A stretch of 64,000 nt of DNA. Source: Paracoccaceae bacterium. Lineage in GTDB: Bacteria > Pseudomonadota > Alphaproteobacteria > Rhodobacterales > Rhodobacteraceae. Positions 16,387-25,845 of the stretch are shown here, in pieces. Position 1 is the stretch's first letter. Each line of letters begins with the position of its first letter. A program made the position numbers and the translations under genes. A model generated the notes under the pieces. That model worked only from the letters and a program-made list of their open reading frames with translations. It did not search any database and was not told the origin of the DNA. The stretch covers positions 2,404,136 through 2,468,135 of the forward strand of contig JAWPMR010000001.1 of the NCBI GenBank assembly GCA_033344815.1. The letters are read 5' to 3'.

Positions 16387-17001
16387 TTATTGCAAGAACA
16401 AGCCCCCGCATGCGCGGTTTCGATATGTTCTGTAAGCAGCATCGACCAACAGAACTCTCTCCTCCTCCACGGCGCGCCATCGCAACAGCCCCAACCCGAT
16501 GACGGCGACGCCTGCGTTCCAAAAAGTCGGATGGCCAAGGACTTCCGCCATATCCATAACCACATAGCTGCAATACAGTGGATGTCTGACCAAACGATAT
16601 GGCCCATCGGTTTTGACCTCCCTTAACACCGGACGCAATCCAAATGACGTTCCAAGTGAGACCGCCGCCCAGATGGCGAAGAGGCCTGCCGAACACATCA
16701 ATACGGTGGCCAAAACCGGCCAACCTCTGTCTACAGCAGTCGGATCGAACCCGAAAACATAGAAGGTTCCCAGCACGGCCAGAACATGCGGGAAATAGCT
16801 TTTGGGATAGGCTTTCGGCGGCATGCGAATTGCATACAAAACTGCAATCAGGATATTGAGCGTGAAAAAGATCACGTGGACGGGACTGTCCAGCAGCACC
16901 CCCTCGCGCACCGCAAACACGGCAAAAGCGAACCAAGCCACCGCAAGTATCCAGCTCAGCATATTTTCATATTTGTGAAATTTGTGTCCGGAGATCTTCA
17001 T
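16387..17001 (-). CDS. ICMT/PEMT-like membrane methyltransferase
   Basis: A 204-aa membrane protein with about five hydrophobic helices. The signature of isoprenylcysteine/phospholipid methyltransferase relatives is visible: DGPYRLVRHPLYCSYVV (about 128-144), then a further helix, then VEEERVLLVDAAYRTYRNR, the usual SAM-binding HP and EE motifs. Bacterial members methylate unknown lipids or small molecules at the inner membrane. Its ATG overlaps the stop of the large membrane protein gene upstream by 4 bp, so the two are translationally coupled. Methyl acceptor unknown. Confidence 0.82.
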   Translation of the reverse strand: MKISGHKFHKYENMLSWILAVAWFAFAVFAVREGVLLDSPVHVIFFTLNILIAVLYAIRMPPKAYPKSYFPHVLAVLGTFYVFGFDPTAVDRGWPVLATVLMCSAGLFAIWAAVSLGTSFGLRPVLREVKTDGPYRLVRHPLYCSYVVMDMAEVLGHPTFWNAGVAVIGLGLLRWRAVEEERVLLVDAAYRTYRNRACGGLFLQ

Positions 17002-19115
17002 CTAGGAACTCTGATGGCTGGTCGATAGGTTGAGCGTGTCGATGTGCTGTTTGGCCTCGAAGACGTAGACCGGTTGTTGCCGAATACATCGGGTCTGATT
17101 GCGGGCACATAGCCGGCTGTGGTTGCAACCTTTCTGAGCCCCATCTTCCTTGCGGCAGTGATTATGAAGGCGGCCGCTGCGGCTTCACCGATCGACAGAG
17201 AAGTCACGCGTGCCTCGAGCGCATCTATCGTTGCTACCTTCTCAAAAGGCGATGAAAGCTCTGATATCTTCTGTTCGATTTGCTGATACGCCTCGGCCAT
17301 GCTGATATCGAGCGCCTTCTCGGTCAAGCTTTTCAGATCTGGTCTTCCCAAACTATCAGGGTCGAATATGCGTGGATTGGGCCTTTTTAGCTCATCTATC
17401 AGGTCTTCCAGACGTTGTGCCTCTGGGGAGCGTTCTATTTCAGGAAGCCCCAGCCTATTCGGCAATTTCCCAGACCTCAGGAATTCCTCCATGTAGAGTT
17501 CGAAGTCGTTTGCTTTTAGCGCTTGTTCAAGCGCATTCGTTGAAGGACGCGCCAAGAGACGGGCCTTGCCCAACTCGACAAGCTTGGTGTTCCATTGCCC
17601 GGCGAACTTGGCTTCGGCCAGTTTCCTGAGCTGTGCGAGCCTGAGCGTCACATCCTTCTCGGCCTGACGTTCCAAGGTTTCGTGCCAAGTGCGGGTGCGT
17701 TCCAGAACCGTCTTTTCGGCATCCATTTGTTGGGCAACACGCTTTGCCTCTTCTTTCAAAGGCCCGGCCAAACGGACCGATAATTTTGAGCGAAGAGCAG
17801 CTACGCGATTCTGAATCCATGCATTTGCGCTTTCGGACTTGCCTTGCAGTACATTGAGCGGCAATCGAAGGGTCTCCCAATTGCGTTCTGTAGCCAGGTC
17901 TCGTGCAATGCTGGAAACTGCATCGATCAGCAGCGCGGATAGCGGCAGTTCCGCGGCTACAGACTCAAGAACTGTCAAGCGGGTTGGATCAAGGCTTGCC
18001 TCTGCAGATGTCTCAACCAATGCCCGGTAGAGGTACTCCGAAGGTTGCAGTGAAGGCGTCGGGATACTTTCCAGGGACTTTCGACTAAGCGGTCTGGTAG
18101 TCGCTTCCCCTTTCATGGAAGCGTTCAAGGTGTTGGCGGCCTCATATCTCAGGATATCGATCTCTGCATTTGTTGTTTCGGCAAGGGAACGATCCCTACC
18201 GCGCAAATCTATCCGAATTTTGCTTTCATTGTTTGACTGGGTTTGCACAATGACCGGATTGCGCAAAACGCGCTTTCGATCAGACACGTCGTTTGAGTGT
18301 TTTTGTCCAAGAGTGCGCTTAGATCGGTCTTCGCTCTCCTGCTCTCTTACCCACTCCAATACAGTATCCTGACTGCGTGCTTGTGGGGGCGGGACTAAAT
18401 CAATCAGTTTTCTGATCTCAATGAATGGTTGCCTTGGCCCACCCGGCCGTTTTGACCACCGGCGAGGTTGTGGATGGCTTGGCGAAATCTCGTCCAATTC
18501 TTCATTGATCTCGGCCAAAAGTGCTATCCGAACCGCAATTTCCTCCAAAGCTTCATGTGCTTCGACGAGACCCTGGTCTGCGCGGGCAATTTCGGCTTTG
18601 GCGATATCGCTAAGGGGCGCCGCTTGCGTCCCAAGGAAGGTAAAGCTGGCGAGAACAAGAAGAATGATCTTTGCTTGCGAAAGTCGGCGCCGATATGTCC
18701 CGATGGCCTTTGCGATCTTCACAATAAAACTGTTGTTTGCGCTTCCCTCGGTGGCTGTCGTACCCGCAATAATCTGGCACAGCGTCATCGAAAAAAGCAT
18801 TACGAAAACAGCAACGTAAACCCAAACACTTAGGGCAAATGATACGGCATATGCGTTCCATCTATCCAGCATGGCTTCAATTTCGATGATCTTTTGAATG
18901 CGTGTTTGAGAACTCGAAACGTAGGAGCTGATAGTCCAGTGAATGGCGACCAAGACTGCCAATGCAAGACTCACCGCCCCGAACAAAGAGGCCAGTTCAT
19001 CCAGTACGATTTGTTTGTATCGCCCAGTTTTCGTGTCGATGTTGTTCGGCCAAAATCTGGCAAAACACCAGCAACCAACAAAAATCAGCAGAAAAAGAAT
19101 CAGTGACATATACAA
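16998..19115 (-). CDS. Large unrecognised membrane protein with long helical soluble domain
   Basis: A 705-aa protein, family not recognised. Four hydrophobic segments lie in the first 170 residues (about 1-20, 42-64, 90-116, 148-166). A charged linker rich in basic and polar residues follows (about 215-320), then a predicted mostly helical region rich in Glu, Arg and Leu (about 360-620, e.g. AEKTVLERTRTWHETLERQ). The tail is basic and Ser/Thr/Arg-rich (SSRPNSTSTRSTYRP). It resembles no transporter; the shape suggests a membrane-anchored sensor or scaffold. It is co-translated with the ICMT-like methyltransferase. An alternative start is the Met at codon 3. Confidence 0.75.
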   Translation of the reverse strand: MYMSLILFLLIFVGCWCFARFWPNNIDTKTGRYKQIVLDELASLFGAVSLALAVLVAIHWTISSYVSSSQTRIQKIIEIEAMLDRWNAYAVSFALSVWVYVAVFVMLFSMTLCQIIAGTTATEGSANNSFIVKIAKAIGTYRRRLSQAKIILLVLASFTFLGTQAAPLSDIAKAEIARADQGLVEAHEALEEIAVRIALLAEINEELDEISPSHPQPRRWSKRPGGPRQPFIEIRKLIDLVPPPQARSQDTVLEWVREQESEDRSKRTLGQKHSNDVSDRKRVLRNPVIVQTQSNNESKIRIDLRGRDRSLAETTNAEIDILRYEAANTLNASMKGEATTRPLSRKSLESIPTPSLQPSEYLYRALVETSAEASLDPTRLTVLESVAAELPLSALLIDAVSSIARDLATERNWETLRLPLNVLQGKSESANAWIQNRVAALRSKLSVRLAGPLKEEAKRVAQQMDAEKTVLERTRTWHETLERQAEKDVTLRLAQLRKLAEAKFAGQWNTKLVELGKARLLARPSTNALEQALKANDFELYMEEFLRSGKLPNRLGLPEIERSPEAQRLEDLIDELKRPNPRIFDPDSLGRPDLKSLTEKALDISMAEAYQQIEQKISELSSPFEKVATIDALEARVTSLSIGEAAAAAFIITAARKMGLRKVATTAGYVPAIRPDVFGNNRSTSSRPNSTSTRSTYRPAIRVPR

Positions 19116-19284
19116 ATCCTATACAAACAACCGGCAGGTGTCCTGTGACCGCGTTTCAGCGGCACTGGGCGGCTGGTGACTAAGCCAACGTCAAAGAAGG
19201 TAGCTGCTTCAATTTTGAAGCTTTGTCGATTGGGAAAACTAAGTTTACGGAACGGCCCGATCCGGAGGTTAAACTACCACTCAA

Positions 19285-19320
19285 GATGCTGCAGCGCAGC
19301 CCGTCATTGCTGCCGCTCGG
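19285..19320. repeat. Dispersed intergenic repeat, weak copy 3
   Basis: Begins ATGCTGCAGCGCAGCCCG and is recognisably related to the copies at 13492 and 16199 but lacks three bases near the start. It lies in the 240-bp spacer between the 705-aa and 330-aa genes. Confidence 0.4.
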
Positions 19321-19357
19321 CGCGGGGCGCACGCATGTCTAAGGAACACCCGCGACT

Positions 19358-20350
19358 TCAGGTCTTGTAACAAAAGTCGACGACTTCTGAAAATGCGGCT
19401 TCCTCACCTGACAAACGCGCTTCCAGTTCATCCAGCTGTTCTACGCTAGGCAATTGTTCGTTCGCTTTAACTCTCACGTCATATTGGGCGCTGAAATGCT
19501 TCCCAACTCGTGTAAGTTCCAAGCCCAACTGTTTCAGAATGTCGTCTCTGAGTATGAGTTGGTTACGACGAAATCGAATAAGTCGATGGCAATCGAAGAA
19601 ATCTGAACGCTTAGACCCATCATGCTTTCGACCGTTCCATCCTGTTGCTCGCGTTGCTCGGTACAACGCAAGATCTTGAGCATTTCGCCAAACGCTAAAG
19701 TCGAAGTGGTTAGTCGGATTAGGATTTTCGTGTGTCGCCTGCGGATGCAGGTTGATTGTTCCGTGTTGATGTTTGTCCAGCACCGCCAACGTTTTGTTTT
19801 GCCTAAACAACATCTTGCGCAGCACTTTTGGCATTTTGAAGCGGAGGAGCTTGCGCCTATCGAGAAAACGGATTTCTCGCGACTTTTCTTCATCATCGCG
19901 GTCCCAGTGTCGTTCAGTACGGCGCGGCAACCACTGGAATGTTAGGCCGAATACCGTCGAAACACCACTAGGCCCAAATGAACTAATGTGAACATCGTCG
20001 GATTCCGGGTCCTCTCCAAGATGATAGAATGCTTTGCCAGCCCAGATAAGTGAGTTGGCAATTTCTTCTGTCCACTCGCGAATGGTCTCATCGAGGTTAT
20101 GCGGTCCATATTGTGTGTGAACGTTTGCGAAAAGTCGCTCGGTCAAGCCTTCGTTGTTGGTGGTAAGTTGGAAGAGATCTCCTCCATTGCGGTTGGAATA
20201 ATGAAAAATCATGGAAAAGTCTTCGTCAAACATTCGCCGATTGAAATCAGGCCCTTCCCTTTCGTTCCCAACGAAAATGCGATCAAGGAACCCGGTCTGC
20301 GCGTGGCTATTATGAAAATGAACTAGCGGTTTTGATCTAGTGAACTTCAT
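19358..20350 (-). CDS. Unrecognised protein, second gene of an overlapping pair
   Basis: A 330-aa soluble-looking protein with no family I can name. It has no signal peptide or membrane segment, is rich in His, Arg, Asn and Phe, and has a strongly charged middle (WLPRRTERHWDRDDEEKSRE, about 140-159). An aromatic stretch WTEEIANSLIWAGKAFYHLG lies near residues 93-112. Its start codon lies inside the last 14 bp of the 840-aa membrane protein gene, so the two are almost certainly made together and probably act together. It is more AT-rich than the core genes. Confidence 0.75.
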   Translation of the reverse strand: MKFTRSKPLVHFHNSHAQTGFLDRIFVGNEREGPDFNRRMFDEDFSMIFHYSNRNGGDLFQLTTNNEGLTERLFANVHTQYGPHNLDETIREWTEEIANSLIWAGKAFYHLGEDPESDDVHISSFGPSGVSTVFGLTFQWLPRRTERHWDRDDEEKSREIRFLDRRKLLRFKMPKVLRKMLFRQNKTLAVLDKHQHGTINLHPQATHENPNPTNHFDFSVWRNAQDLALYRATRATGWNGRKHDGSKRSDFFDCHRLIRFRRNQLILRDDILKQLGLELTRVGKHFSAQYDVRVKANEQLPSVEQLDELEARLSGEEAAFSEVVDFCYKT

Positions 20351-22859
20351 CTAGGACCTCTTCATCTTCTTGCTCGAGGCGGCGAACAAGGCTGGCGATC
20401 TGATGCTCTACTTCGAAATCGGAATCGTCCAGGTCTGGCATGATGTGCTGAGCGAAGAAGAGATGTGACGCGTCCGCGTGCGTGTCTAAAAACGAACGTA
20501 CTGTGTTGTTCGGATGTGGCTTCCCACAGCTCATCCCCATTCGACTTCCAAAACCATCTTGCCGCGCCATTCCTTCAAACAAGATTTTCCAGCTCGTACG
20601 GATCAGCCCACGAGGAGACGCACTCATACTGAAGGTACGAGGGTTGGAGATCAGCACCATTCTTCGGAGGTATAGCTGCTTGTCTTCGGCACGCGCTATC
20701 CACTCATCAAACTTAGCCAACGCGCCGTTGGCCAACGCATCATTCTCGAAATACGCGCCATAGAGAATAGCAAATCCCAAGACCGAGGTTAGGTCATTGA
20801 TCACGGTGGAAATGAGATGAAGCCGAAATTCGTCGTTAATCTCCAGCGACGGATCAACAAACCTATGGTCCGCCGCCAAGAACGCGAGCGTCATGAACAT
20901 TAGCAAAACCTTGTTCAATTTTGCTTCGTCATTCTGCTGAAGCGCATTGATACAAGCTTCAGCGAGTTCGAAGTAGATCTGGCCGAAGTGATCCGGTAGC
21001 TCTTCGCTTCCGGGCGGTTCAAAAATGTGTGCCACTGTCGCGCCGTCCGCAAGCGCAGCCAAAGCCTCTTCGTGTGCTGCCTCGATCTTCTTGACCAACT
21101 CACTAGGATCGGACTTAGGAAGCGAATATTGCTCTTCCTTATGGTGTTCAAACGCCTGGTAACGTTCCGCCAATGCAGCTATTTGGTCGAACCAACGTGG
21201 GAGTTTCCAGTGGCTATGCAGGCTTCCTAGAACGACCTGTGTTGCCGCCTCCGTCATTTTCAACTTCTTCAAAGCGGCGACGAAGTCTGGGATCATTTCG
21301 TGATGGAACTCACAGATTTGAGGCAAAATTTTCTCATAGTGTTGAAGCAGTTTCTGCACCGCCAACTGTTGAACATACTTGGGCTGGGAAAGACGCCGTC
21401 CTTCGACCGCGATTTCGAAATCAATTCGTTCGACTATGAACGCCAGATCCACTTGCAGAAATGCTGGAAGCTTGTGGAGCGCATCTTCACTCCAGTCATC
21501 TGCATCAAAGAAGCTTTTCAACTCCTTCTCAAAGGTGATCATCCGGCGAAGAGTCTCTAAACAGAGATTGCTGCCAAGAGCGGCCCATGTATCTGCAAGA
21601 CCAATGCTTGTCATGTCCGCCAGCTTCTCGTCCCCCTCGACCGGTGCAGACAAAGCCGCCTCGATCAGAGACTTGAATTTCTTGAGCTCCCGCATGCCAA
21701 GGTGGAACTGAAATTGATCTGCGTAGGCAGATGCGCGTACGGCAAAACGGCCAAGCAAACGTAAGGCAAGATCGTAATCACGCACGATGAAAGCGGCCTC
21801 AACGTGGTCCGCCAGTTTCTCTACAATTTCGTTCTCCAACCACTCATGGTTGGTTTTTTCTTCGACCAACATTTGCTGGCTACTGGTTTGGAGTGCCATT
21901 GATGTTGCACTATCATCCGCGAAAAACCACTGCTTGTGGTGGCTTTTCCGTGGAAACCAATAGCTATCGCCATCAATTCTGTGCTTCTGGCCGAGGTAGT
22001 GCAAAAGCAGACTGGTGTAGTCGCTGGTCAGAGCTGGCAGATTGTCTTGAAGGCTTTGTCTGTCAGCCTTTACGCGATCATCAATATACGAAAGCTGTTC
22101 CAGCGATGTTCGAGCAGACATCGAATGATGATTTGCCAGAGATCGCGACTTTTTGGGGTTTGCTGCACCTTCGATGTGACGTGCGATATCAGGAAGTATT
22201 TCGCTGTGAACAAGTAAGTTGAGATCAAAGAAATTGAATAGCCGCTGCCCAAGTGGGAACAGCGCCATTGCACTTAGTAAGGTTAAAATTGTCCCAGCAA
22301 TGTAGACAAATAACCCTGGCTGAAATCCAACCATAGGCAAGGTCGTTGCCGCCAAGCAGAACATCGCGGCCAACACAAGCACACGAGCATATACACTACC
22401 CACCTGCTCATTGGTGAGCATATAAATGATGTCGCGCCGTAGCTTGGTGTACCCCGCACTTAGAATGATTCCGATCGTTGCAAAATAGATCGAGAATATC
22501 GCGGTCAGTATCTGCGCATAAAGCCTAAGCTGTTCGATGTTGAAGTCTCTGTCATCCGAACTCAATGGGCGCAACCAAGTTCGACTGTTGCGGACGAAAT
22601 CCTCAGTCGCTATCAATGCACCCAGAGCCAAAACCACCCAAAACAGGCTTTTGGCACCAATCCAAGCGAACGCCCCCAAGATACGGGTGTTGGCCGTCGT
22701 CTTGGAAATATTCACGCTTCGTTTGTAGGCGAAGCGCTCAATGAAGAAACTGAGCTTTCCAAACCTAGTCCGTAGCTTCCAGTACCACGGCTTCGAACCA
22801 GCCCAAATCTTAAATCGGTCTATCAAATTTACCCGCCTCTTGCCTCCTAAACACAACAT
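20337..22859 (-). CDS. Unrecognised four-helix membrane protein with large cytoplasmic domain
   Basis: An 840-aa protein, family not recognised. After a basic N-terminus come four hydrophobic helices (about 61-84, 113-136, 155-177, 181-203). The loop YTKLRRDIIYMLTNEQVGSV between helices 2 and 3 is vaguely like DUF2254-type membrane proteins. The remaining 620 residues are soluble and probably alpha-helical, with no P-loop, nuclease or protease motif that I can find. It is the first gene of a two-gene unit with the 330-aa protein (14-bp overlap) and lies 372 bp from a tRNA-Lys gene. Accessory character and co-translation fit an undescribed two-component system, possibly for defence or stress. 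This is inference only. Confidence 0.75.
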   Translation of the reverse strand: MLCLGGKRRVNLIDRFKIWAGSKPWYWKLRTRFGKLSFFIERFAYKRSVNISKTTANTRILGAFAWIGAKSLFWVVLALGALIATEDFVRNSRTWLRPLSSDDRDFNIEQLRLYAQILTAIFSIYFATIGIILSAGYTKLRRDIIYMLTNEQVGSVYARVLVLAAMFCLAATTLPMVGFQPGLFVYIAGTILTLLSAMALFPLGQRLFNFFDLNLLVHSEILPDIARHIEGAANPKKSRSLANHHSMSARTSLEQLSYIDDRVKADRQSLQDNLPALTSDYTSLLLHYLGQKHRIDGDSYWFPRKSHHKQWFFADDSATSMALQTSSQQMLVEEKTNHEWLENEIVEKLADHVEAAFIVRDYDLALRLLGRFAVRASAYADQFQFHLGMRELKKFKSLIEAALSAPVEGDEKLADMTSIGLADTWAALGSNLCLETLRRMITFEKELKSFFDADDWSEDALHKLPAFLQVDLAFIVERIDFEIAVEGRRLSQPKYVQQLAVQKLLQHYEKILPQICEFHHEMIPDFVAALKKLKMTEAATQVVLGSLHSHWKLPRWFDQIAALAERYQAFEHHKEEQYSLPKSDPSELVKKIEAAHEEALAALADGATVAHIFEPPGSEELPDHFGQIYFELAEACINALQQNDEAKLNKVLLMFMTLAFLAADHRFVDPSLEINDEFRLHLISTVINDLTSVLGFAILYGAYFENDALANGALAKFDEWIARAEDKQLYLRRMVLISNPRTFSMSASPRGLIRTSWKILFEGMARQDGFGSRMGMSCGKPHPNNTVRSFLDTHADASHLFFAQHIMPDLDDSDFEVEHQIASLVRRLEQEDEEVLDEVH

Positions 22860-23230
22860 ATAGTTGTTGGATCGTCGAATTACGATAGGTCCTGTGCGAT
22901 TGACTGCTTCAACATTAGTTAAGTTAAGCTACTCAGCGTGCAGTAGCGCGCAAGACTGACAGATTGAACGGACTGACTTCTTCATCGCTGCGCTTGCTTG
23001 CTTGCTTGCTTCGATGTCCGCTTTGATTACGATTTGGCCAAAGGATGCTGTTGCAGCGAATGACTGTTTTCCGCCCCTTGAGCAATAACCCCTGAGCCGC
23101 CTAGTTGCCGGACCGGTCAGGCACTCCAAAAACGCTCGAAAATCAGTCAATGGCCATAGTTAGTGACCCGAATGACCAAAAACTTGACCAAAATGGTCAA
23201 ACATCACGAGTCGTCACAATAAGGTGTTAT
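22860..23230. other. Non-coding spacer with (GCTT)5 repeat
   Basis: Five tandem GCTT units lie at 22992-23011. The following 120 bases resemble degenerate intergenic repeat DNA. A 73-codon frame on the minus strand (22929-23150) overlaps it and has no convincing product. This is the DNA between the putative island and the tRNA 3' end; no integrase or obvious attachment repeat was found. Confidence 0.45.
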
Positions 23231-23306
23231 TGGTGAGCCCGTCCGGGTTCGAACCGGAGACCTACTGATTAAAAGTCAGTTGCTCTACCAACTGAGCTAC
23301 AGGCCC
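23231..23306 (-). tRNA. tRNA-Lys (anticodon TTT)
   Basis: Reading the minus strand, the 76-nt gene begins GGGCCTGTAGCTCAGTTGG and ends with an encoded CCA. The anticodon arm CTGACTTTTAATCAG places TTT in the loop, and the T arm carries GGTTCGAACC. The acceptor stem pairs over seven positions with two G-U pairs. tRNA genes are common island insertion sites, relevant to the accessory stretch on its 3' side. Confidence 0.97.
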
Positions 23307-23412
23307 ACTAAGCGGCTTACTTAGAAAGGAGCAGTGGCAGGGTCAAGTCCTTATTGAGCATTTTTGCAACGTCGCACTGGATAGTTTCAACACATCAGCT
23401 TATACGGCCCGA

Positions 23413-24246
23413 ATGTGCGCCAAGGATCATATCGGTTTGCCTTTCATGAAAATGCATGGGCTTGGAAATGACTTTGTCGTTCTGGATGCGCGTTCGGAAA
23501 GAATAGTTGTCACACCGTCACTGGCGCAGGCTTTGAGTGATCGACATCGCGGTGTTGGCTTCGATCAGATGGCTGTTATGGCGCAGGTCGAAGACGATCT
23601 GCATCTCACTTTCTACAATGCGGATGGTTCTTTTTCGGCAGCTTGTGGGAATGCAACGCGCTGCATTGCACGGCATGTCATGCAGGAGACAGGGCAGACC
23701 GCCTTGCGACTGAACACTGCACGCGGAGTTTTGCAGGCACGCGATGCTGGTGACGGCGCAACTTCTGTCAATATGGGGCATCCGCAGGTTGGCTGGAATG
23801 ACATACCGCTGAGCGATGAAATGGACACGCTGGCCCTGCCCATAGAAGGGGCACCGGTCGCAACCGGGATGGGTAATCCGCATTGCACCTTCTTTGTCGA
23901 CGACGTGATGGCGATTGATTTGACAGCATTTGGATCGGCACATGAACATCACCCACTCTTCCCTGAACGTACGAATGTTCAGGTGGCACAAGTCATTGAA
24001 CCGGACCGTATTCGAATGCGCGTCTGGGAACGTGGCGTCGGTATCACGTTGGCTTCGGGTTCATCGAGCTGCGCCACCGCCGTTGCAGCTGCGCGGCTTG
24101 GGCTCACAGGCCGTACTGTTCAGATCGATCTCGACGGGGGTACCCTTCTTGTTGATTGGTGCGAGGACGGTGTTTGGATGACCGGGCCAACGGCGCATGT
24201 ATTCTCGGGTACGCTGACACAAGATTTCCTGGACGGTTTGACATGA
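23413..24246 (+). CDS. dapF: Diaminopimelate epimerase
   Basis: A 277-aa cytoplasmic racemase interconverting LL- and meso-diaminopimelate for lysine and peptidoglycan synthesis. Both catalytic cysteines are visible, in ACGNATRC and SGSSSCATA, and the N-terminus has the family opening MKMHGLGNDFVVLDAR. An ATG at 23413 gives a short leader before the conserved core; the Met at PFMKMHGLGN is an alternative start. Its stop overlaps the start of mtaB by 4 bp (ATGA), a common alphaproteobacterial pairing. Confidence 0.96.
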   Translation: MCAKDHIGLPFMKMHGLGNDFVVLDARSERIVVTPSLAQALSDRHRGVGFDQMAVMAQVEDDLHLTFYNADGSFSAACGNATRCIARHVMQETGQTALRLNTARGVLQARDAGDGATSVNMGHPQVGWNDIPLSDEMDTLALPIEGAPVATGMGNPHCTFFVDDVMAIDLTAFGSAHEHHPLFPERTNVQVAQVIEPDRIRMRVWERGVGITLASGSSSCATAVAAARLGLTGRTVQIDLDGGTLLVDWCEDGVWMTGPTAHVFSGTLTQDFLDGLT

Positions 24247-25496
24247 GTGTACCTGTCTTCTCCACAATGGGGTGCCGCCTGAACGCCTATGAAACCGAAG
24301 CCATGAAAGAGCTTGCGGCTTCAGCGGGATTGGAAAACGCAGTAGTGGTAAACACCTGCGCAGTCACTGCCGAAGCGGTGCGCAAGGCACGTCAGGATGT
24401 TCGCAGACTACGGCGTGCAAATCCTGATGCGCGGCTTATTGTGACTGGCTGTGCGGCGCAGACAGAACCTGAAACTTTTGCCAATATGGTCGAAGTTGAT
24501 GCGGTCATTGGCAATACTGAAAAGATGACGAGGGGGACTTGGCGAGGACTGGCGGCTGATTTCATCGGCACGACGGAAAGAGTGCAGGTCGACGACATCA
24601 TGTCCGTGACTGAAACAGCAGGCCACCTAATTGATGGGTTTGGCACCCGCAGCCGGGCCTATGTACAAGTCCAGAACGGCTGCGATCACCGTTGCACCTT
24701 TTGTATCATTCCATTTGGCCGCGGAAATTCCCGTTCGGTTCCGGCCGGTGTCGTGGTGGACCAGATCAAACGCCTGGTCGATACCGGATACAACGAGGTT
24801 GTGCTGACAGGCGTGGATTTGACCAGTTGGGGGGCGGACCTGCCCGCCGCGCCCAGACTCGGCGATCTCGTCATGCGCATCCTCAGACTTGTTCCGGATC
24901 TACCCAGATTGCGGATCAGTTCGATTGACAGCATTGAAGTTGATGACAATCTGATGTTGGCCATCGCCACGGAACCACGGCTGATGCCGCACCTGCATTT
25001 ATCTCTTCAACATGGCGATGACATGATCTTGAAGCGGATGAAACGGCGGCATCTGCGCGATGACGCCATTGCATTTACACAAGAGACACGCAAACACCGC
25101 CCGCAAATGACATTTGGCGCTGACATTATCGCAGGTTTTCCGACTGAAACCGACGCAATGTTTGAAAATGCATTGAATTTGGTGACGGAATGCGACCTGA
25201 CGTGGTTGCATGTGTTTCCGTATTCAGCGCGGGCGGGGACGCCCGCCGCCCGCATGCCGCCCGTAGACGGAAAATTGATCAAGGAACGGGCGAAACAACT
25301 GCGCGCGGCTGGCGCAGCGCAGGTCCTGAGACATCTAAAGCAACAAGTGGGGCAACAGCATCAAGTTTTGATGGAGAACCCCTTTATGGGGCGAACAGAA
25401 CAGTTTTGCGAAGTCCGCTTCGAGCAACCCCAACGCGAAGGGGACATCGTTTCAGCTGTCATCAAAGGTCAAGCCGATGGCGTTCTATTGGTTTGA
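24243..25496 (+). CDS. mtaB: tRNA t6A37 methylthiotransferase
   Basis: A 417-aa radical-SAM enzyme. The first cysteine motif TMGCRLNAYE favours MtaB over MiaB or RimO. Further N-terminal cluster cysteines follow in NTCAVT and VTGCAAQ, and the radical-SAM triad is in CDHRCTFC. It adds a methylthio group to threonylcarbamoyl-adenosine 37 of tRNAs decoding ANN codons. The start at 24243 overlaps the dapF stop; the frame is open further upstream inside dapF, but that part is not this protein. Confidence 0.95.
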   Translation: MSVPVFSTMGCRLNAYETEAMKELAASAGLENAVVVNTCAVTAEAVRKARQDVRRLRRANPDARLIVTGCAAQTEPETFANMVEVDAVIGNTEKMTRGTWRGLAADFIGTTERVQVDDIMSVTETAGHLIDGFGTRSRAYVQVQNGCDHRCTFCIIPFGRGNSRSVPAGVVVDQIKRLVDTGYNEVVLTGVDLTSWGADLPAAPRLGDLVMRILRLVPDLPRLRISSIDSIEVDDNLMLAIATEPRLMPHLHLSLQHGDDMILKRMKRRHLRDDAIAFTQETRKHRPQMTFGADIIAGFPTETDAMFENALNLVTECDLTWLHVFPYSARAGTPAARMPPVDGKLIKERAKQLRAAGAAQVLRHLKQQVGQQHQVLMENPFMGRTEQFCEVRFEQPQREGDIVSAVIKGQADGVLLV

Positions 25497-25845
25497 TGCT
25501 GTGAAAAGCATTTAATATCAGCGTCCCAAGAGAGGCGGATTGGGCGGATGACCGCCCCATCCAGTCTGAGCCTCAGAGATATTGACGGGAAACCATTGTG
25601 ATTTCTGTGTCGCACCACATCCTCTACGTATCGTTGTCCTTGTTGGAAAGCGTTATTCTCTGGAAGAACGGGGACTTGAAAGGTTTCCCGCATACTATTT
25701 TAGGCGGCTTCAGAAACCGAGAAGATGAGCCAAACGGGTGTTCAGATCCCTTTGGACCTTTGAAATAGCCGTTTCAATTGTAACCCTGTCATCGACAAGT
25801 TACTCTTACTGTCAAGCTTGATGGCCGCAACCGGAAGAGGGTAAG
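25497..25845. other. Spacer between mtaB and the Crp/Fnr gene
   Basis: A small hairpin GGGCGG/CCGCCC with an ATGA loop (25542-25557) may help end mtaB transcription, though no T-run follows. No gene is supported in the remaining 290 bp; all frames are interrupted. The promoter of the Crp/Fnr gene must lie at its right end. Confidence 0.4.

Noticed and set aside
22992..23011. Five GCTT units as a possible CRISPR or phase-variable switch
   Set aside because: Too short and spacerless for CRISPR, and not in a promoter or coding frame of a supported gene.
22929..23150. 73-codon minus-strand frame near tRNA-Lys
   Set aside because: Includes the tandem GCTT tract and degenerate intergenic sequence; no homology or start signals.
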